Origin: Symmachiella dynata
GTDB lineage: Bacteria; Planctomycetota; Planctomycetia; Planctomycetales; Planctomycetaceae
Length of the DNA stretch: 64,000 bases
NCBI RefSeq assembly: GCF_007747995.1
Contig: NZ_CP036276.1
Coordinates: forward strand, 6,314,001 to 6,378,000
Reading direction: 5' to 3'
Made by a program: the position numbers and the translations under genes. Positions 8,665 to 18,339 of this stretch are shown piece by piece. A model generated the notes under the pieces. That model saw only the letters and a program-made list of their open reading frames with translations, was not told the origin of the DNA and made no database searches. Within the stretch, counting starts at the first letter, position 1. Each line of letters starts with the position of its first letter.

Positions 8665-9603
8665 ATGAGCAGTCCGCGGCTGGGATATCCGAACCTCGGT
8701 TTTGGTGTGGGACTGCGGGCGGTACATTATCCCTACATTCTCAAACATCACCCCGACGTGGATTGGTTTGAGATCATCTCCGAGAATTACATCGACTCAC
8801 AAGGCCGACCGCGGTACGTCCTCGATCAAATTGCCGAACGCTATCCGCTGGTGATGCACGGCGTCTCATTGTCGATCGGCAGCACCGATCCGGTCGATTT
8901 CGAATATCTGGCCAAACTCAAACGACTCGCGGCCGAAATCAATGCCGTGTGGATCTCGGACCATCTGTGCTGGACCGGTGTCGCCGGGCAAAATGCCCAC
9001 GACCTGTTGCCGATTCCGCTCAACGAGGAAACGTTGGCGCACGTCACCGAGCGGATTCGCATCGTGCAGGATGTGCTTGAGCGGCCGATCGTGTTGGAAA
9101 ATCCCAGCACCTACGTCACCTTTGCCGCCTCAACGATCAGCGAATGGGAATTCCTCACGCGCATGGCGGAAGAAACCGATTGTGGTCTGCTACTTGATGT
9201 GAACAACATCTACGTTTCCTGCTACAACCACGATTTGGATCCGCGGGAATACCTGCAGGCAGTTCCGCATGACCGCGTTGTCCAGTTTCATCTGGCCGGC
9301 CACACGAATTGCGGCACGCACATCATCGACACGCACGACGGTCATGTGATTGACTCCGTGTGGGAACTGTACCGCGAGGCACACCAACTGACCGGCGGGA
9401 GTTCGACGCTGCTGGAATGGGACGCCAACATCCCGGAATTCCCAATCCTGCACGCCGAGGTCCTCAAAGCACAACGGTTCATGGGCAAGGCGGAAGTCGC
9501 GACAGAACCCGCGGACCTGCCCGATGAGGCGCCGTGGGAGACATCCTCCCAGGCGGCTGCCGTGCCACACCCGCTCTCGTTCATCAATGCGGACGTGGAA
9601 TAA
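8665..9603 (+). CDS. DUF692 multinuclear non-heme iron oxidative enzyme (MNIO), bufferin-maturase-like
   Basis: About 312 residues from the ATG at 8665, with GGAG six bases before it; ATG 8662 is the alternative. The TIM-barrel MNIO family binds two or three irons and oxidises cysteines in peptide precursors. The expected ligand-bearing motifs are all present: H65 (MHGVSLS), D99-H100 (SDHLCW), E145-N146 (LENPSTY), D178 (LLDVNN), H209 and H213 (FHLAGH), D222 and H224 (IDTHDGH), and E251 (LLEWD). The first fifteen residues match the [10 protein letters not shown] family signature. It follows the cysteine-rich precursor on the same strand, which is its probable substrate. No DUF2063 partner (BufC type) is nearby. 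The last 40 residues are a variable tail. Confidence 0.93.
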   Translation: MSSPRLGYPNLGFGVGLRAVHYPYILKHHPDVDWFEIISENYIDSQGRPRYVLDQIAERYPLVMHGVSLSIGSTDPVDFEYLAKLKRLAAEINAVWISDHLCWTGVAGQNAHDLLPIPLNEETLAHVTERIRIVQDVLERPIVLENPSTYVTFAASTISEWEFLTRMAEETDCGLLLDVNNIYVSCYNHDLDPREYLQAVPHDRVVQFHLAGHTNCGTHIIDTHDGHVIDSVWELYREAHQLTGGSSTLLEWDANIPEFPILHAEVLKAQRFMGKAEVATEPADLPDEAPWETSSQAAAVPHPLSFINADVE

Positions 9604-9615
9604 CCAACCGCAGCA

Positions 9616-9655
9616 ATAAAAAAACCAACCCGCCGCGGTCAGCAACGGGTTGGTG
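9616..9655 (-). terminator. Rho-independent terminator for the cytochrome gene
   Basis: Stem ACCAACCCG / CGGGTTGGT followed, on the minus strand, by a run of seven T. It lies between the convergent MNIO and cytochrome genes. Confidence 0.8.
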
Positions 9656-9689
9656 GAATGGTCACGATAATTTCGTAAACGCAGTCTGC

Positions 9690-10064
9690 TTAAGCAGGCT
9701 TGTGGGCTTTGTGACAAGCACCACAGTTCGTCACCTTTTTTAAGGCGTCGACATTCTCGGGATCATCCGCCGCGTCGGCTGCCGCCACGACCAAACGGGA
9801 TGTCAGGATTTTCCAATCCTTTTGGCTCCCTTTCGGCGCGTCGTTCTGGGCCATGGCGATGTACAATTCGACCAACTGGTCACGCTCTTCATCGCTGGCA
9901 GTCTTGCCCACGACTTTCTTGATGAGACCCGACTTGTGAGCATCCTTCATCACCTCTTTGGTGGAATGCTTGGCCACCGGCTTATCATCGTCGGCCGCGG
10001 TGGCCACGGTGATCAAACCGGCAACAATCATCGTCGTACTCAGTAACGCAAAGACTTTACTCAT
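9690..10064 (-). CDS. Small secreted monoheme cytochrome c-like protein
   Basis: 124 residues from the ATG at 10064, which has GGGAGAG upstream. Residues 1-23 are a signal peptide ending in ATA. The mature protein is helical and charged and carries one heme-binding C114-G-A-C117-H118 motif only seven residues from the C-terminus. A heme site near the C-terminus of a helix bundle is the layout of class II (c'-like) cytochromes. The role is likely electron transfer or gas binding in the periplasm. It is convergent with the MNIO gene; any functional tie is unproven. Extra codons upstream of 10064 are not coding. Confidence 0.75.
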   Translation of the reverse strand: MSKVFALLSTTMIVAGLITVATAADDDKPVAKHSTKEVMKDAHKSGLIKKVVGKTASDEERDQLVELYIAMAQNDAPKGSQKDWKILTSRLVVAAADAADDPENVDALKKVTNCGACHKAHKPA

Positions 10065-10306
10065 GAGGACTCTCCCGGAAACAGCTGAAGTCATTAACCG
10101 CCCGCGACCATCACGAAGCGCCATGACCGAAAACCAACGGAATCTTTCATCACTTGTGGACCGATCAGCGACAATGCTCATCAATTCCTCGCGTCGCTGA
10201 AAAACTAACTGTGCATATCTTGCCGCTGCGCGCCTCATGGCGTCAAGTTCATACCGGCCACTTCGCTGTGATTCGTGAAGTTTTCCTGCTGCTCAATTCC
10301 ACCGGA

Positions 10307-11098
10307 TCAGACCTCGGAGCGTATCTTTTCCCATTGCGCCTGCCCCAATTCTTTGATCCGCTCCTCCGGCCAGCGCTCCAGGGGGGAATACCGTGGATGA
10401 TGGGATTCCTTATAGGGGTCGTTGCGGGCCATGTTGTAACAGGCGATCAGGGTCCACCGCGGATCGACACTTTTGTTCTGGTCCGAGCGATGCAACAAGT
10501 TGCTATGAAAAAACACGGCGGAACCAGGTTCGAGTTCCACGTAAACCAGTTCCAAACGTTCCAGCGCCACCGCAACACGTTCCGGATCGGCTCCGGTCTG
10601 GTCGCCGACAGTGATATGATTCACGCGTCCCATCAGATGCGAACCCCGCAACACCTGCAGGCAACCGTTGGCTTGCGTGGAGCGATCGACCGCCACCATA
10701 CAACTGGCCATGTCCGGAAACAGACAGCCGTTGTTGTACCAATACCCATAATCCTGATGCCATTCCCAAGCGCCCCCGATCAACGGTTCCTTGAGGATCA
10801 TCTTATGGTGGTAATGGTAAACCTCGCCGCCGAGCAATTGCTCCATCGTCCCGGCCAAGCGTGGGCAACGGACAAACGCCGCATAGATGTCCTCTTCCAA
10901 TTCATTGGAGATTGCTAATTTGACCGTCCCGCCTTCCCCATCCCGACGCCCACTGGCGTTCGCCGCCATCAGCTGATCCGCGCGGGCGATTTTCCCCAAC
11001 AGGTCGATCTCCTCGGTGTCAAATAGGTGCGGTATCACAATGAAGCCATCACGATGAAACGCCGCAATATCATCTGTTGTTATTGGTGTGTCGAGCAT
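10307..11098 (-). CDS. Phytanoyl-CoA dioxygenase (PhyH) family protein
   Basis: 263 residues from the ATG at 11098; the longer frame would need a TTG start. The Fe(II)/2-oxoglutarate dioxygenase facial triad is visible as H114-x-D116 (WHQDYGYW) and H203 (LHRSDQN), with R214 (DPRWTL) as the expected 2-oxoglutarate-binding arginine. Bacterial members hydroxylate diverse small molecules, so no substrate is assigned. The protein lacks a signal peptide. It is followed on the same strand by no close gene, and preceded by the DUF1802 gene with a gap of about 100 bp. Confidence 0.88.
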   Translation of the reverse strand: MLDTPITTDDIAAFHRDGFIVIPHLFDTEEIDLLGKIARADQLMAANASGRRDGEGGTVKLAISNELEEDIYAAFVRCPRLAGTMEQLLGGEVYHYHHKMILKEPLIGGAWEWHQDYGYWYNNGCLFPDMASCMVAVDRSTQANGCLQVLRGSHLMGRVNHITVGDQTGADPERVAVALERLELVYVELEPGSAVFFHSNLLHRSDQNKSVDPRWTLIACYNMARNDPYKESHHPRYSPLERWPEERIKELGQAQWEKIRSEV

Positions 11099-11194
11099 GG
11101 TTCTTAAGTCGTATTTGGAGTTCAATTTTCTGGTTCAATCGAAGACGGCTTGTTGATTCGATACCGCCAGTCTGTCTGGGGTCAATTCCACCAA

Positions 11195-11782
11195 CTAAGC
11201 TGTCGCTGACGGGGCCAACGCGGCATACAGGGCGTGTAACTGCTCGGCGAATTCGTCGTCACTCAACACCGGCTCCGCTCCGTCGGTGGCGATGCTGTCC
11301 GGCAAATCGACCCAACTGCGACAGCCGGCGAAATGTGGTGAATCGGGAATCACGATTGGTTCAGGCAACTGATAAACACGGACCGGCAACACGAACAGCC
11401 CCGGAGTGCGATAGTGAAACCGTTCGTCCAGCGTGCGAGACGCGTACATATGCTGTCCCGAAAGGCGTGGCAAAACAGATTCGTCGCGGAGTTCAACCAC
11501 GCTTTGCACCTCGGCCCACAGTGAGATGGCCCAGCCTCCTGCAGCAGGTTTAGCTGCCTGAGACATTTCCAGCAAGTCGGCTGCCTCGTCGGAGAGGCCT
11601 TCCGGAGATTGATGCTCATACGTCGGAAACATCCAAAAGGCATCATGCTCCACACGAAATCCTTCGCGCCCCTCGTGGATGCCTCCTTTGCGGAAAATGG
11701 CAATTTGCCGTCCAGCTTGCAGCGCCTGGCAAACCGCCGCCCATTCCTTAAAGGCTATCCGTCCCGTGGTCGTGGTGCTCAT
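11195..11782 (-). CDS. DUF1802 family protein
   Basis: 195 residues from the ATG at 11782. The start MSTTTTGRIAFKEWA and the motifs IAIFRKGGI and FWMFPTYEHQ belong to DUF1802, a cytoplasmic family of unknown function common in planctomycetes and cyanobacteria. There is no signal peptide or membrane segment. It lies about 80 bp downstream of the peptidase-like gene that ends at 11861, in the same direction, so co-transcription is possible. Confidence 0.8.
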   Translation of the reverse strand: MSTTTTGRIAFKEWAAVCQALQAGRQIAIFRKGGIHEGREGFRVEHDAFWMFPTYEHQSPEGLSDEAADLLEMSQAAKPAAGGWAISLWAEVQSVVELRDESVLPRLSGQHMYASRTLDERFHYRTPGLFVLPVRVYQLPEPIVIPDSPHFAGCRSWVDLPDSIATDGAEPVLSDDEFAEQLHALYAALAPSATA

Positions 11783-11860
11783 CAGCGACTTTTCTTTAAA
11801 GCGTCTCGATTCCATTTTGGCGAGGTCGGCCCCGTTACAAACTCGGAGCGGATTATCCAG

Positions 11861-13318
11861 CTATTTCTTAGTGGACCTCAGCTTGCTGGTCCGCAGAACT
11901 TCAGCTTTGGGCTCTATCAACGGAGCCCCCACTCCTTGTTCCTTGATCGATACCGATGCCGTTCCGGAGTTATCGGCGATTTCATTCCACTTGTCATGAC
12001 AGCGCAGGTAAAGGTTGCCCGTTTCCGGGGCGGTGAACGTTCCGTAACGGCCCAAGTTGAACGGCTTGGACAGCCGGTATCCGGTATCTTCGTCATAGAT
12101 CAAGACGATGCCAACCAACTGTCCTGGGGAGGGAACCGTATCGCTGTCGTTGGCATCGGCCGGCTTTTCGGGTGCGGGCTTGGCTGAGGCGATCACGTTG
12201 TCGTTTCCAGCGGGTTCGGCGGTCGGCGGGGGAAGGATCACGTTACCATCGGCATCGAGTTCTGGACCTTTTTTATCGAGCTTCCAATGCCCTTCGACGC
12301 TGTATTGGTACTCGATTTCGGCGTCCACCATCAACCCCGACGGTTGCCAGCCGCGGCCCGCCGAGATTTTAGCACGCACCCGCGAATTGCCGCGGCTTTT
12401 TCGGAATTTGCGTTTCCAATCAAAACTGATCAAGTCGGACCGCAGTCCTTGGTCGAGATGCTGGATAAAGAACTCGTATTCAAACAGGATCTCCTGGAAC
12501 ATCGCTCCATAGACCTGTTTGAAATCGACGTTTTGTTTGTTTAGCAACGCCAGCCCCAGCGGTCGAAATCGTTTGGCATAGTTCGGATTGTTGGCCAGCA
12601 GATGGCACAAGGCCCACCGCCATGCATACTCTCGCCAAGAGTCCCCACTGTTTTGTACGCCGTAGACGATCTCCTCCAGTTTTTTGATCTCGGAATTCTG
12701 CAGGTACTGGAGCACAATCGGTTCCAACTTGACACTGGAATCGTTTTGCCGCCAGTAATTGCCCATTTCCGCCATGCCTTCGGAATACCACGTGGGGCCG
12801 GTCCGACCGAAGGTTAACGCACAATAGGCATGCACCGCTTCATGCAGCGGTACGCCGCGTTCCGCTACGGCATATACGACGGCGTCGGCATCGATAATCT
12901 GATCGTTGGCCAGCAAGGCTTGTGATTGGCTAAGCGTCACGCCGCCGCCGACGGCAATACTTTGTACGCCCCGGGGATGCAATGAACCGGGCGGCCACTT
13001 TTGCAAGTCCTTGACGACGTAGCATTCAATTGTCTTGCGGCAGGGAGCTCCCCAATATCGGGAGATCAACCGCAACATGGTCTCCATCCGCTTGAGCAGG
13101 TCCTCCGCCTCCTTCTTAGGCAGATCGGTATGCATAATGAAGTTTTTGGAGCGATAATTGCGTGGTCCCGCTGCTTGTTCCGCAGCGGCCGCCCTGCGGG
13201 ACTTGCGGCGGCGTTTCGTTTTTTCCTCGGCGGCACTCGTCGGTATGACCGAGGTGAAAGTGACCACTGCAATGAACAGGAGCACGATCAGTTGTCGCTG
13301 TGAGCGATTGCAGGACAT
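11861..13318 (-). CDS. Secreted HExxH metallopeptidase-like protein
   Basis: 485 residues from the ATG at 13318. A signal peptide spans residues 8-30, followed by a strongly basic Lys/Arg stretch. The zinc motif H159-E160-A-V-H163 with E180 (WYSEGMAE) 17 residues after the second histidine is a gluzincin pattern as in DUF1570-like proteins. The C-terminal region is beta-rich and may bind cell-surface ligands. The 49 codons of open frame before 13318 lack protein-like character. This is the second protein of this type in the window; the two are not obvious recent duplicates. Confidence 0.75.
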   Translation of the reverse strand: MSCNRSQRQLIVLLFIAVVTFTSVIPTSAAEEKTKRRRKSRRAAAAEQAAGPRNYRSKNFIMHTDLPKKEAEDLLKRMETMLRLISRYWGAPCRKTIECYVVKDLQKWPPGSLHPRGVQSIAVGGGVTLSQSQALLANDQIIDADAVVYAVAERGVPLHEAVHAYCALTFGRTGPTWYSEGMAEMGNYWRQNDSSVKLEPIVLQYLQNSEIKKLEEIVYGVQNSGDSWREYAWRWALCHLLANNPNYAKRFRPLGLALLNKQNVDFKQVYGAMFQEILFEYEFFIQHLDQGLRSDLISFDWKRKFRKSRGNSRVRAKISAGRGWQPSGLMVDAEIEYQYSVEGHWKLDKKGPELDADGNVILPPPTAEPAGNDNVIASAKPAPEKPADANDSDTVPSPGQLVGIVLIYDEDTGYRLSKPFNLGRYGTFTAPETGNLYLRCHDKWNEIADNSGTASVSIKEQGVGAPLIEPKAEVLRTSKLRSTKK

Positions 13319-13495
13319 CCGACTGAAATGATTCACGAATCCTGTGCTCCTTAATAGTCGGCAAGATGGGACCGGACATCGTGTCCACCGTTGGATCGAC
13401 GCGGCCGTGACGCCTCCGGCATGGGGCTGTTGAGGCGCGCAGCTACCGTTGGCCCAACCGCCCACCCCACCGGGGGCGAACTTCCACTTTGACTA

Positions 13496-14908
13496 CTATT
13501 TCTCACGAAAGCAATACAAATACTTTTGCCCCCGCACGATCATCTGATCCCCAACGATTGCGGGAGTCGAATCAACCGGCGAGTCGAGCTTATTTGTCGC
13601 CAAGACTTCGTACTCAGGGCTGAGTTTCAGCACCATCGTCGTCCCACTCCGTCCGGTGATGTAAACCCGGTCAGCAGCTCCCACCGGTGAAGCGTACACG
13701 CGTGAAATACTGGCCAGTCGTTTGTTGTCGTAATCGACTTCACCGGTCACCGCCGACATCCGCGTCAGGATTCCGTTGTACGACTTAAGAAAATACAAAG
13801 CATCGCCATATAGTAGCGGCGACGGGACATACGGCGTCCCCGCGCGATAATCCGAACTCCGGTCGTAGTACCAGTTGATTGTGTCGGTGCCGGAAATGTC
13901 TCCCTGGGCGGACAAGGGAATCGAAAAGATGGCCGTTCCCTTCCATCCCGACATGCAGATCACGTTGTCGCCCAAACGGACCGGTGCCGGGATGACATTT
14001 CCCGTTTGGCCGCCGCATTCCCAGATCACCTTGCCATTGTTGATATCGTAGCTCCGCACCCGATTGGCGCCGTTGACGACAACTTGTGTTTTGCCATCAA
14101 ATTCGACGATCAACGGCGTCCCCCAACTGGAAGCCTCGTCGCGGTCGATTTTCCATTGAATTTCACCTGTTTTGGCGTTCATGCCGACAATAAACGAATC
14201 GGTCTCCTGGTCACAATTCACAATCAGCCAATCGCCATGCAGCGCGGGCGTTCCCCCTTCGCCGAATCCATTGCGCATGTGAAAATCGCCCAGGTCTTTT
14301 TCCCAAATCAGTTTGCCGTTCAGGTCGTAGCAATAGATGCCGAACGATCCGAACGAGGCATACAGGTATTTGCCGTCGGTGACTGGCGAGGCGGAGGCGA
14401 AACTGTTATCGCCGGGGCGGAACCCTTCGTGGGGAACCTGCGAGCGCGCTGTCTTTTTCCAGATCACCTCGCCGCTTTTACGATCGAGGCTCATCACGAC
14501 AAAATCGTGAATGGTCGTCGGAGCCTCAGAGGGCCTACGTCCGCGTCCTCCACGACCACGACCGCGTCCTCTGGAGCGGTCGCCTGTGGGCTGTTGCTCC
14601 TTGGCCTGGGCAGTATCGGGCTTGGCCGTGGGTTGGCCCTTCTTTCCCGTGTCGACTGCGGTCAAAACGAACACTTGGTCGCCCCACACGATGGGTGAGG
14701 AATACCCGAGGCCGGGGATTTCAACTTTCCAGTCGACATTTTCCTCTTCGCTCCACTTGAGCGGCGGATTGCCGTGTGGAGCCACGCCGGTTGCCAGCGG
14801 TCCACGCCATTCGGGCCAGTTGAATTCTCGTTGCTGCGCGGGTTCTTCTGCCATTAAGTTGGTGGACAAACCGGCGAGAATCACCAGACATGGGACGAAG
14901 ATTTTCAT
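13496..14908 (-). CDS. Secreted PQQ-type beta-propeller repeat protein
   Basis: 470 residues from the ATG at 14908, with GGGGAAG upstream. A signal peptide (residues 1-20) is followed by the WPEWRGP opening common to planctomycete PQQ-like propeller proteins, then repeated blades with the motifs SLDRKSGEVIWKK, YDLNGKLIWEKD and YDINNGKVIWECG. A low-complexity Arg/Gly run lies at about residues 115-130. The fold resembles BamB and PQQ-dependent dehydrogenases, but I see no dehydrogenase catalytic signature, so a binding or scaffold role is as likely as an enzyme. It is monocistronic. Confidence 0.85.
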   Translation of the reverse strand: MKIFVPCLVILAGLSTNLMAEEPAQQREFNWPEWRGPLATGVAPHGNPPLKWSEEENVDWKVEIPGLGYSSPIVWGDQVFVLTAVDTGKKGQPTAKPDTAQAKEQQPTGDRSRGRGRGRGGRGRRPSEAPTTIHDFVVMSLDRKSGEVIWKKTARSQVPHEGFRPGDNSFASASPVTDGKYLYASFGSFGIYCYDLNGKLIWEKDLGDFHMRNGFGEGGTPALHGDWLIVNCDQETDSFIVGMNAKTGEIQWKIDRDEASSWGTPLIVEFDGKTQVVVNGANRVRSYDINNGKVIWECGGQTGNVIPAPVRLGDNVICMSGWKGTAIFSIPLSAQGDISGTDTINWYYDRSSDYRAGTPYVPSPLLYGDALYFLKSYNGILTRMSAVTGEVDYDNKRLASISRVYASPVGAADRVYITGRSGTTMVLKLSPEYEVLATNKLDSPVDSTPAIVGDQMIVRGQKYLYCFREK

Positions 14909-15276
14909 TGTCGCTTCCCCAGCGTAATTAACAAAAAATTGACAAGCACATTTCAACAGCGGCTCGCGGATTGTCGTGTCCCTGTTTGCAGGGAAAGCCT
15001 TTGACCGCCGCCCCTAAACAACCTTATGGGTTCGTTTCGAAGGAGACAACCGCTGGACGTACGCTCTCCGCTGAGCATAGCGCCCTCCCCAGTATCAACA
15101 CCGCTCACACCGAATAGTTTCGCAAGACTGCTCCCGGTCTCTGTTGATTCGGCAGAGATTTCCCAATCGGACAAGCTTCAACTCGACGATGGTTGAGTGA
15201 TTTGGTACACTCATATCAACGAACATCAATACTAACTTGCGGCTTTTTCGCAACCATGACCCAGGAGTATTTTGTT
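14909..15276. other. Intergenic region between divergent genes
   Basis: Separates the PQQ-propeller gene from the divergent Gfo/Idh/MocA gene and must hold both promoters. I see no clear operator or repeat in it. Confidence 0.4.
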
Positions 15277-16569
15277 ATGGCCGATGCTCTCAACCGGCGT
15301 TCCTTCCTCAATCAATCCGCTCTCACAGGAGCGGCCATCGGCGTCGCGGCTTCGACGGGAACAAGCTTCGCCGCAAACGCCGCCTCGGCTAAGGTCGTCG
15401 TCGGCGTCATGGGCATGAGTCGCGGTCGTTCCTTGGCACAATCATTCACCAAGCAGTCCGGTTGCGAAGTTAAGTATGTGTGCGACGTCGATAAGACGCG
15501 CGCCGAGGCCGCTGTCGGGGCCGTCGAAAAAGCAGGCGGACCGACTCCGCAAGCAATCGGCGATTTCCGCCAGATTCTTGACGACAACGAAGTTGACGCA
15601 CTGGTCTGCGCCGCACCAAACCACTGGCATGCCCCGGCAACCATTTTGGCCTGTGCCGCCGGCAAGCACGTCTATGTCGAAAAACCGTGTAGTCACAACC
15701 CTCGCGAAGGGGAGATGATGATCGAAGCGGCGCGGAAACATAATCGCGCCGTACAAATGGGAACACAGCGACGCAGTTCCGATGGGATCATCGAAGGGAT
15801 CGCAAAGTTGCACGAAGGGGCCATCGGTCGGGTCTATTGTGCCCGCAGCTGGTACGCCAGTGCGCGCGGAGAAACCGGTAAAACCATTCCTGCCGAAGTC
15901 CCCGCCCAGTTGAATTACGACCTCTGGCAAGGCCCCGCACCGCGAATTCCGTATGCGGAAAACCGAGTTCCTTACAAATGGCATTGGTTCTGGCATTGGG
16001 GCAATGGAGAATTAGGGAACAACGGAGTGCACGCCCTGGACCTTTGCCGCTGGGGATTGGGGGTCGACTATCCCATTCGCGTGACATCGACCGGTGGTCG
16101 GTACGTGTTCAATGACGACCAACAAACCCCCGACACCTCGTCTGTGGCTTTGGAATTCGACAACAAGCAACTGATCACCTGGGATGGACTGAGTTGCAAT
16201 CGACACAACAATGTCGACGATTTCGCCACATTTTATGGCGAGAATGGTGCGCTCTCCATCAAGAGTGGCGGCGGGTATATCCAATACGACAACAAAGACA
16301 AGGTCGTCAAAGAAGTCGGGGGCAACCGAGGGGACAATGAACATATCCTCAATTTCCTCACGGCGATTCGCAACGATACGCCCTTGGCCCTCAATGCGGA
16401 AATCGAAGAGGGACACAAGAGCACCTTGCTGTGCCATCTGGGCAATATCGCTCAGCGGACCGGCCGGGCCATGACCTGCCGCAACAACGACGGACACATC
16501 GTGGGCGACGACAAAGCCATGGAACTGTGGTCGCGAGACTATGATCCGCAATGGGAACCGAAAGTTTGA
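15277..16569 (+). CDS. Tat-exported Gfo/Idh/MocA family oxidoreductase
   Basis: 430 residues from the ATG at 15277, preceded by CAGGAG at nine bases; an ATG at 15256 is in frame. The twin-arginine signal (LNRRSFL, R7-R8) and following hydrophobic stretch indicate folded export. The NAD(P)-binding Rossmann segment begins VVVGVMGMSRG near residue 40, and the E135-K136-P137 motif of the family is intact. In planctomycetes these exported members are thought to act on sugars or sugar derivatives. It is followed 80 bp later by the universal stress protein gene after a stem-loop. Confidence 0.9.
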   Translation: MADALNRRSFLNQSALTGAAIGVAASTGTSFAANAASAKVVVGVMGMSRGRSLAQSFTKQSGCEVKYVCDVDKTRAEAAVGAVEKAGGPTPQAIGDFRQILDDNEVDALVCAAPNHWHAPATILACAAGKHVYVEKPCSHNPREGEMMIEAARKHNRAVQMGTQRRSSDGIIEGIAKLHEGAIGRVYCARSWYASARGETGKTIPAEVPAQLNYDLWQGPAPRIPYAENRVPYKWHWFWHWGNGELGNNGVHALDLCRWGLGVDYPIRVTSTGGRYVFNDDQQTPDTSSVALEFDNKQLITWDGLSCNRHNNVDDFATFYGENGALSIKSGGGYIQYDNKDKVVKEVGGNRGDNEHILNFLTAIRNDTPLALNAEIEEGHKSTLLCHLGNIAQRTGRAMTCRNNDGHIVGDDKAMELWSRDYDPQWEPKV

Positions 16570-16580
16570 CGCAGATTTTC

Positions 16581-16613
16581 GGCAGCGTCATCTTAACGAC
16601 GGTGACGCTTGCC
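16581..16613 (+). terminator. Possible terminator stem-loop
   Basis: AGCGTCA and TGACGCT form a stem with a 12-base loop just after the oxidoreductase stop codon. No U-run follows, so intrinsic termination is uncertain. Confidence 0.35.
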
Positions 16614-16647
16614 GTGATTGCGCGATGTCCAAGGTAGGGGAATCAGG

Positions 16648-17106
16648 ATGATCAACCTCAAGAAAATATTGTTGCCGACCGATTTCAGCGAGAACAGCGA
16701 ACACGCACTGCAATATGCGCGCGAGTTTACTGAACTATTTGACGCCGAACTGCATATCCTCCATGTCTCGCACCAAATGGCCTTAGAGCATGGTATGAGC
16801 TTTCTGCCGCCGGGCGATTTGATGTTGGATATGCGCCCCGCGGCAAAACGCAAGTTGCATAAGATCGCAAACGACGACTGGGCTGCGGAACGGACAATTG
16901 TCCGCGAAATGCGCGAGGGCCGCCCGTTTGTCGAAATCATTCGCTATGCAGACGAAGTTGAAATCGATCTCATTATCATGGGAACACACGGCTGGGGGCC
17001 GATTTCGCACTTGCTAGTCGGTAGTGTGGCGGAGAGGGTCGTCCAAAAGGCACACTGCCCCGTCATGACGATTCGGCCCGCTGGGCATGAATTCATCATG
17101 CCGTGA
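16648..17106 (+). CDS. Universal stress protein (UspA family)
   Basis: 152 residues from the ATG at 16648; the frame's earlier codons precede a purine-rich ribosome site. The fold starts with KKILLPTDFSENSEHAL and ends with the ATP-binding signature MGTHGWGPISHLLVGSVAERVV, in which G-x2-G-x9-G-S is preserved, so this is an ATP-binding type Usp. It acts in the cytoplasm in stress survival. It is probably transcribed alone or weakly with the gene before it. Confidence 0.9.
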   Translation: MINLKKILLPTDFSENSEHALQYAREFTELFDAELHILHVSHQMALEHGMSFLPPGDLMLDMRPAAKRKLHKIANDDWAAERTIVREMREGRPFVEIIRYADEVEIDLIIMGTHGWGPISHLLVGSVAERVVQKAHCPVMTIRPAGHEFIMP

Positions 17107-17183
17107 TCACAGCTTTGCGCAAGTCGCTATTCCTGTCGCCCTCCCTGCATGCCGCGCGGCCCCAAAGAGAATGTCGCGGCCAA

Positions 17184-17215
17184 TAAAAAAACTCCGGAGG
17201 GTGCGCCCCCGGAGT
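17184..17215 (-). terminator. Terminator of the DUF1559 gene
   Basis: ACTCCGG / CCGGAGT stem with a GC-rich loop, followed on the minus strand by seven T. It sits just after the DUF1559 stop codon and between convergent genes. Confidence 0.85.
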
Positions 17216-17277
17216 CTGTGGTATTCTGCTAGTAATCGGCTCAAGAGGCTACAACGCCTTGAGACGGATCGCAAAGC

Positions 17278-18339
17278 TCATTGAGCGACTTCGACTTCCC
17301 CGCCAGCGGTCGTGGATGAGGCACGATATAGGTTGATGTCGATCGAATCATTCACAAAGCTGACGGACCCATCGCCGCGCAGGAAAGACGCTCCGCCGGT
17401 GTGATTGCTGCGAAAACCGCTGCAACGGTCGGATCCACCATCGAGACTGCTGGTACAGTCGGAGACAACTGCCGGGGGGGGCGGGTTCGTCGGATCATTC
17501 CAGCCGCCGATGACGGTATCGGTCACGGGGTTTTTGTTTAGTTTATGCACGGTCGTGCCATAAACATGGGTCCCGATGATTTCCAGCAGCGAGACATACC
17601 CGTCCGAGGATGGCTGTGCAATCAACCACGCATTGGCGGCCACATACTCTTCGCCAGACGAGTCGACCGCGGCCGTACAAGGATTTGAATTGGACGTACA
17701 AAGCTTCCATGGCTCGCCGCTGGTTCCTTCTCCCATGGCAAAGGTGTTGCTCGTTCCATCCACCATGTCCCGAAACCTGACGGTCAGATTGAAGTCAAAC
17801 ATTCCCCGCACATTCGATGATATCCCAGACGAGGGCAGGCACCAAGCATCGTGTGCCCCTTTGCACAATATGTAATCTGTCGTGCCATAGGTGTTGCCCA
17901 CCGGCGCGCCGAAGAGCGCCAAAGCGGCGCCAAGTTTTTCTTCGGTGAACGGCTGGTCTAATGTTGATGACGGGCAGGTAAACGTATTGATGGGGGTTCG
18001 CGCCACTGCAGGGGTTTGTCGTTCCCAGTGTTCATTGAAGTCATACAGTTTTTGCAGGTTCCCTTGCTCAATGTAAGGCAGCATATAAGTCATGGCATTG
18101 GCCCAATAGCTGAACATCCTGGACTCAACGGCGGTCCCGATGGGAAACATGCGATGCACGTCATGGTAGTTGTGCATCGCAATTCCGAGTTGTTTCAAAT
18201 TGTTGCGGCACTGAGTTCGTCGAGCTGCTTCACGAGCCTGTTGGACTGCCGGTAGTAGCAAGGCAATCAGGATCGCGATAATCGCAATGACTACCAACAA
18301 TTCGATCAGCGTAAAACCAGAGGGGCGTTTTTTTGGCAT
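17278..18339 (-). CDS. DUF1559 pseudopilin-like surface protein
   Basis: 353 residues from the ATG at 18339. The type IV pilin-like N-terminus ([14 protein letters not shown]) with the prepilin peptidase site before the phenylalanine is followed by the conserved [16 protein letters not shown] helix. The C-terminus has the H-x9-DG motif ([12 protein letters not shown]). The family is greatly expanded in planctomycetes and is held to be part of surface or pilus-like structures. A paralog lies at 20142-21224 on the same strand, with two lipoprotein genes between them. Confidence 0.95.
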   Translation of the reverse strand: MPKKRPSGFTLIELLVVIAIIAILIALLLPAVQQAREAARRTQCRNNLKQLGIAMHNYHDVHRMFPIGTAVESRMFSYWANAMTYMLPYIEQGNLQKLYDFNEHWERQTPAVARTPINTFTCPSSTLDQPFTEEKLGAALALFGAPVGNTYGTTDYILCKGAHDAWCLPSSGISSNVRGMFDFNLTVRFRDMVDGTSNTFAMGEGTSGEPWKLCTSNSNPCTAAVDSSGEEYVAANAWLIAQPSSDGYVSLLEIIGTHVYGTTVHKLNKNPVTDTVIGGWNDPTNPPPPAVVSDCTSSLDGGSDRCSGFRSNHTGGASFLRGDGSVSFVNDSIDINLYRASSTTAGGEVEVAQ

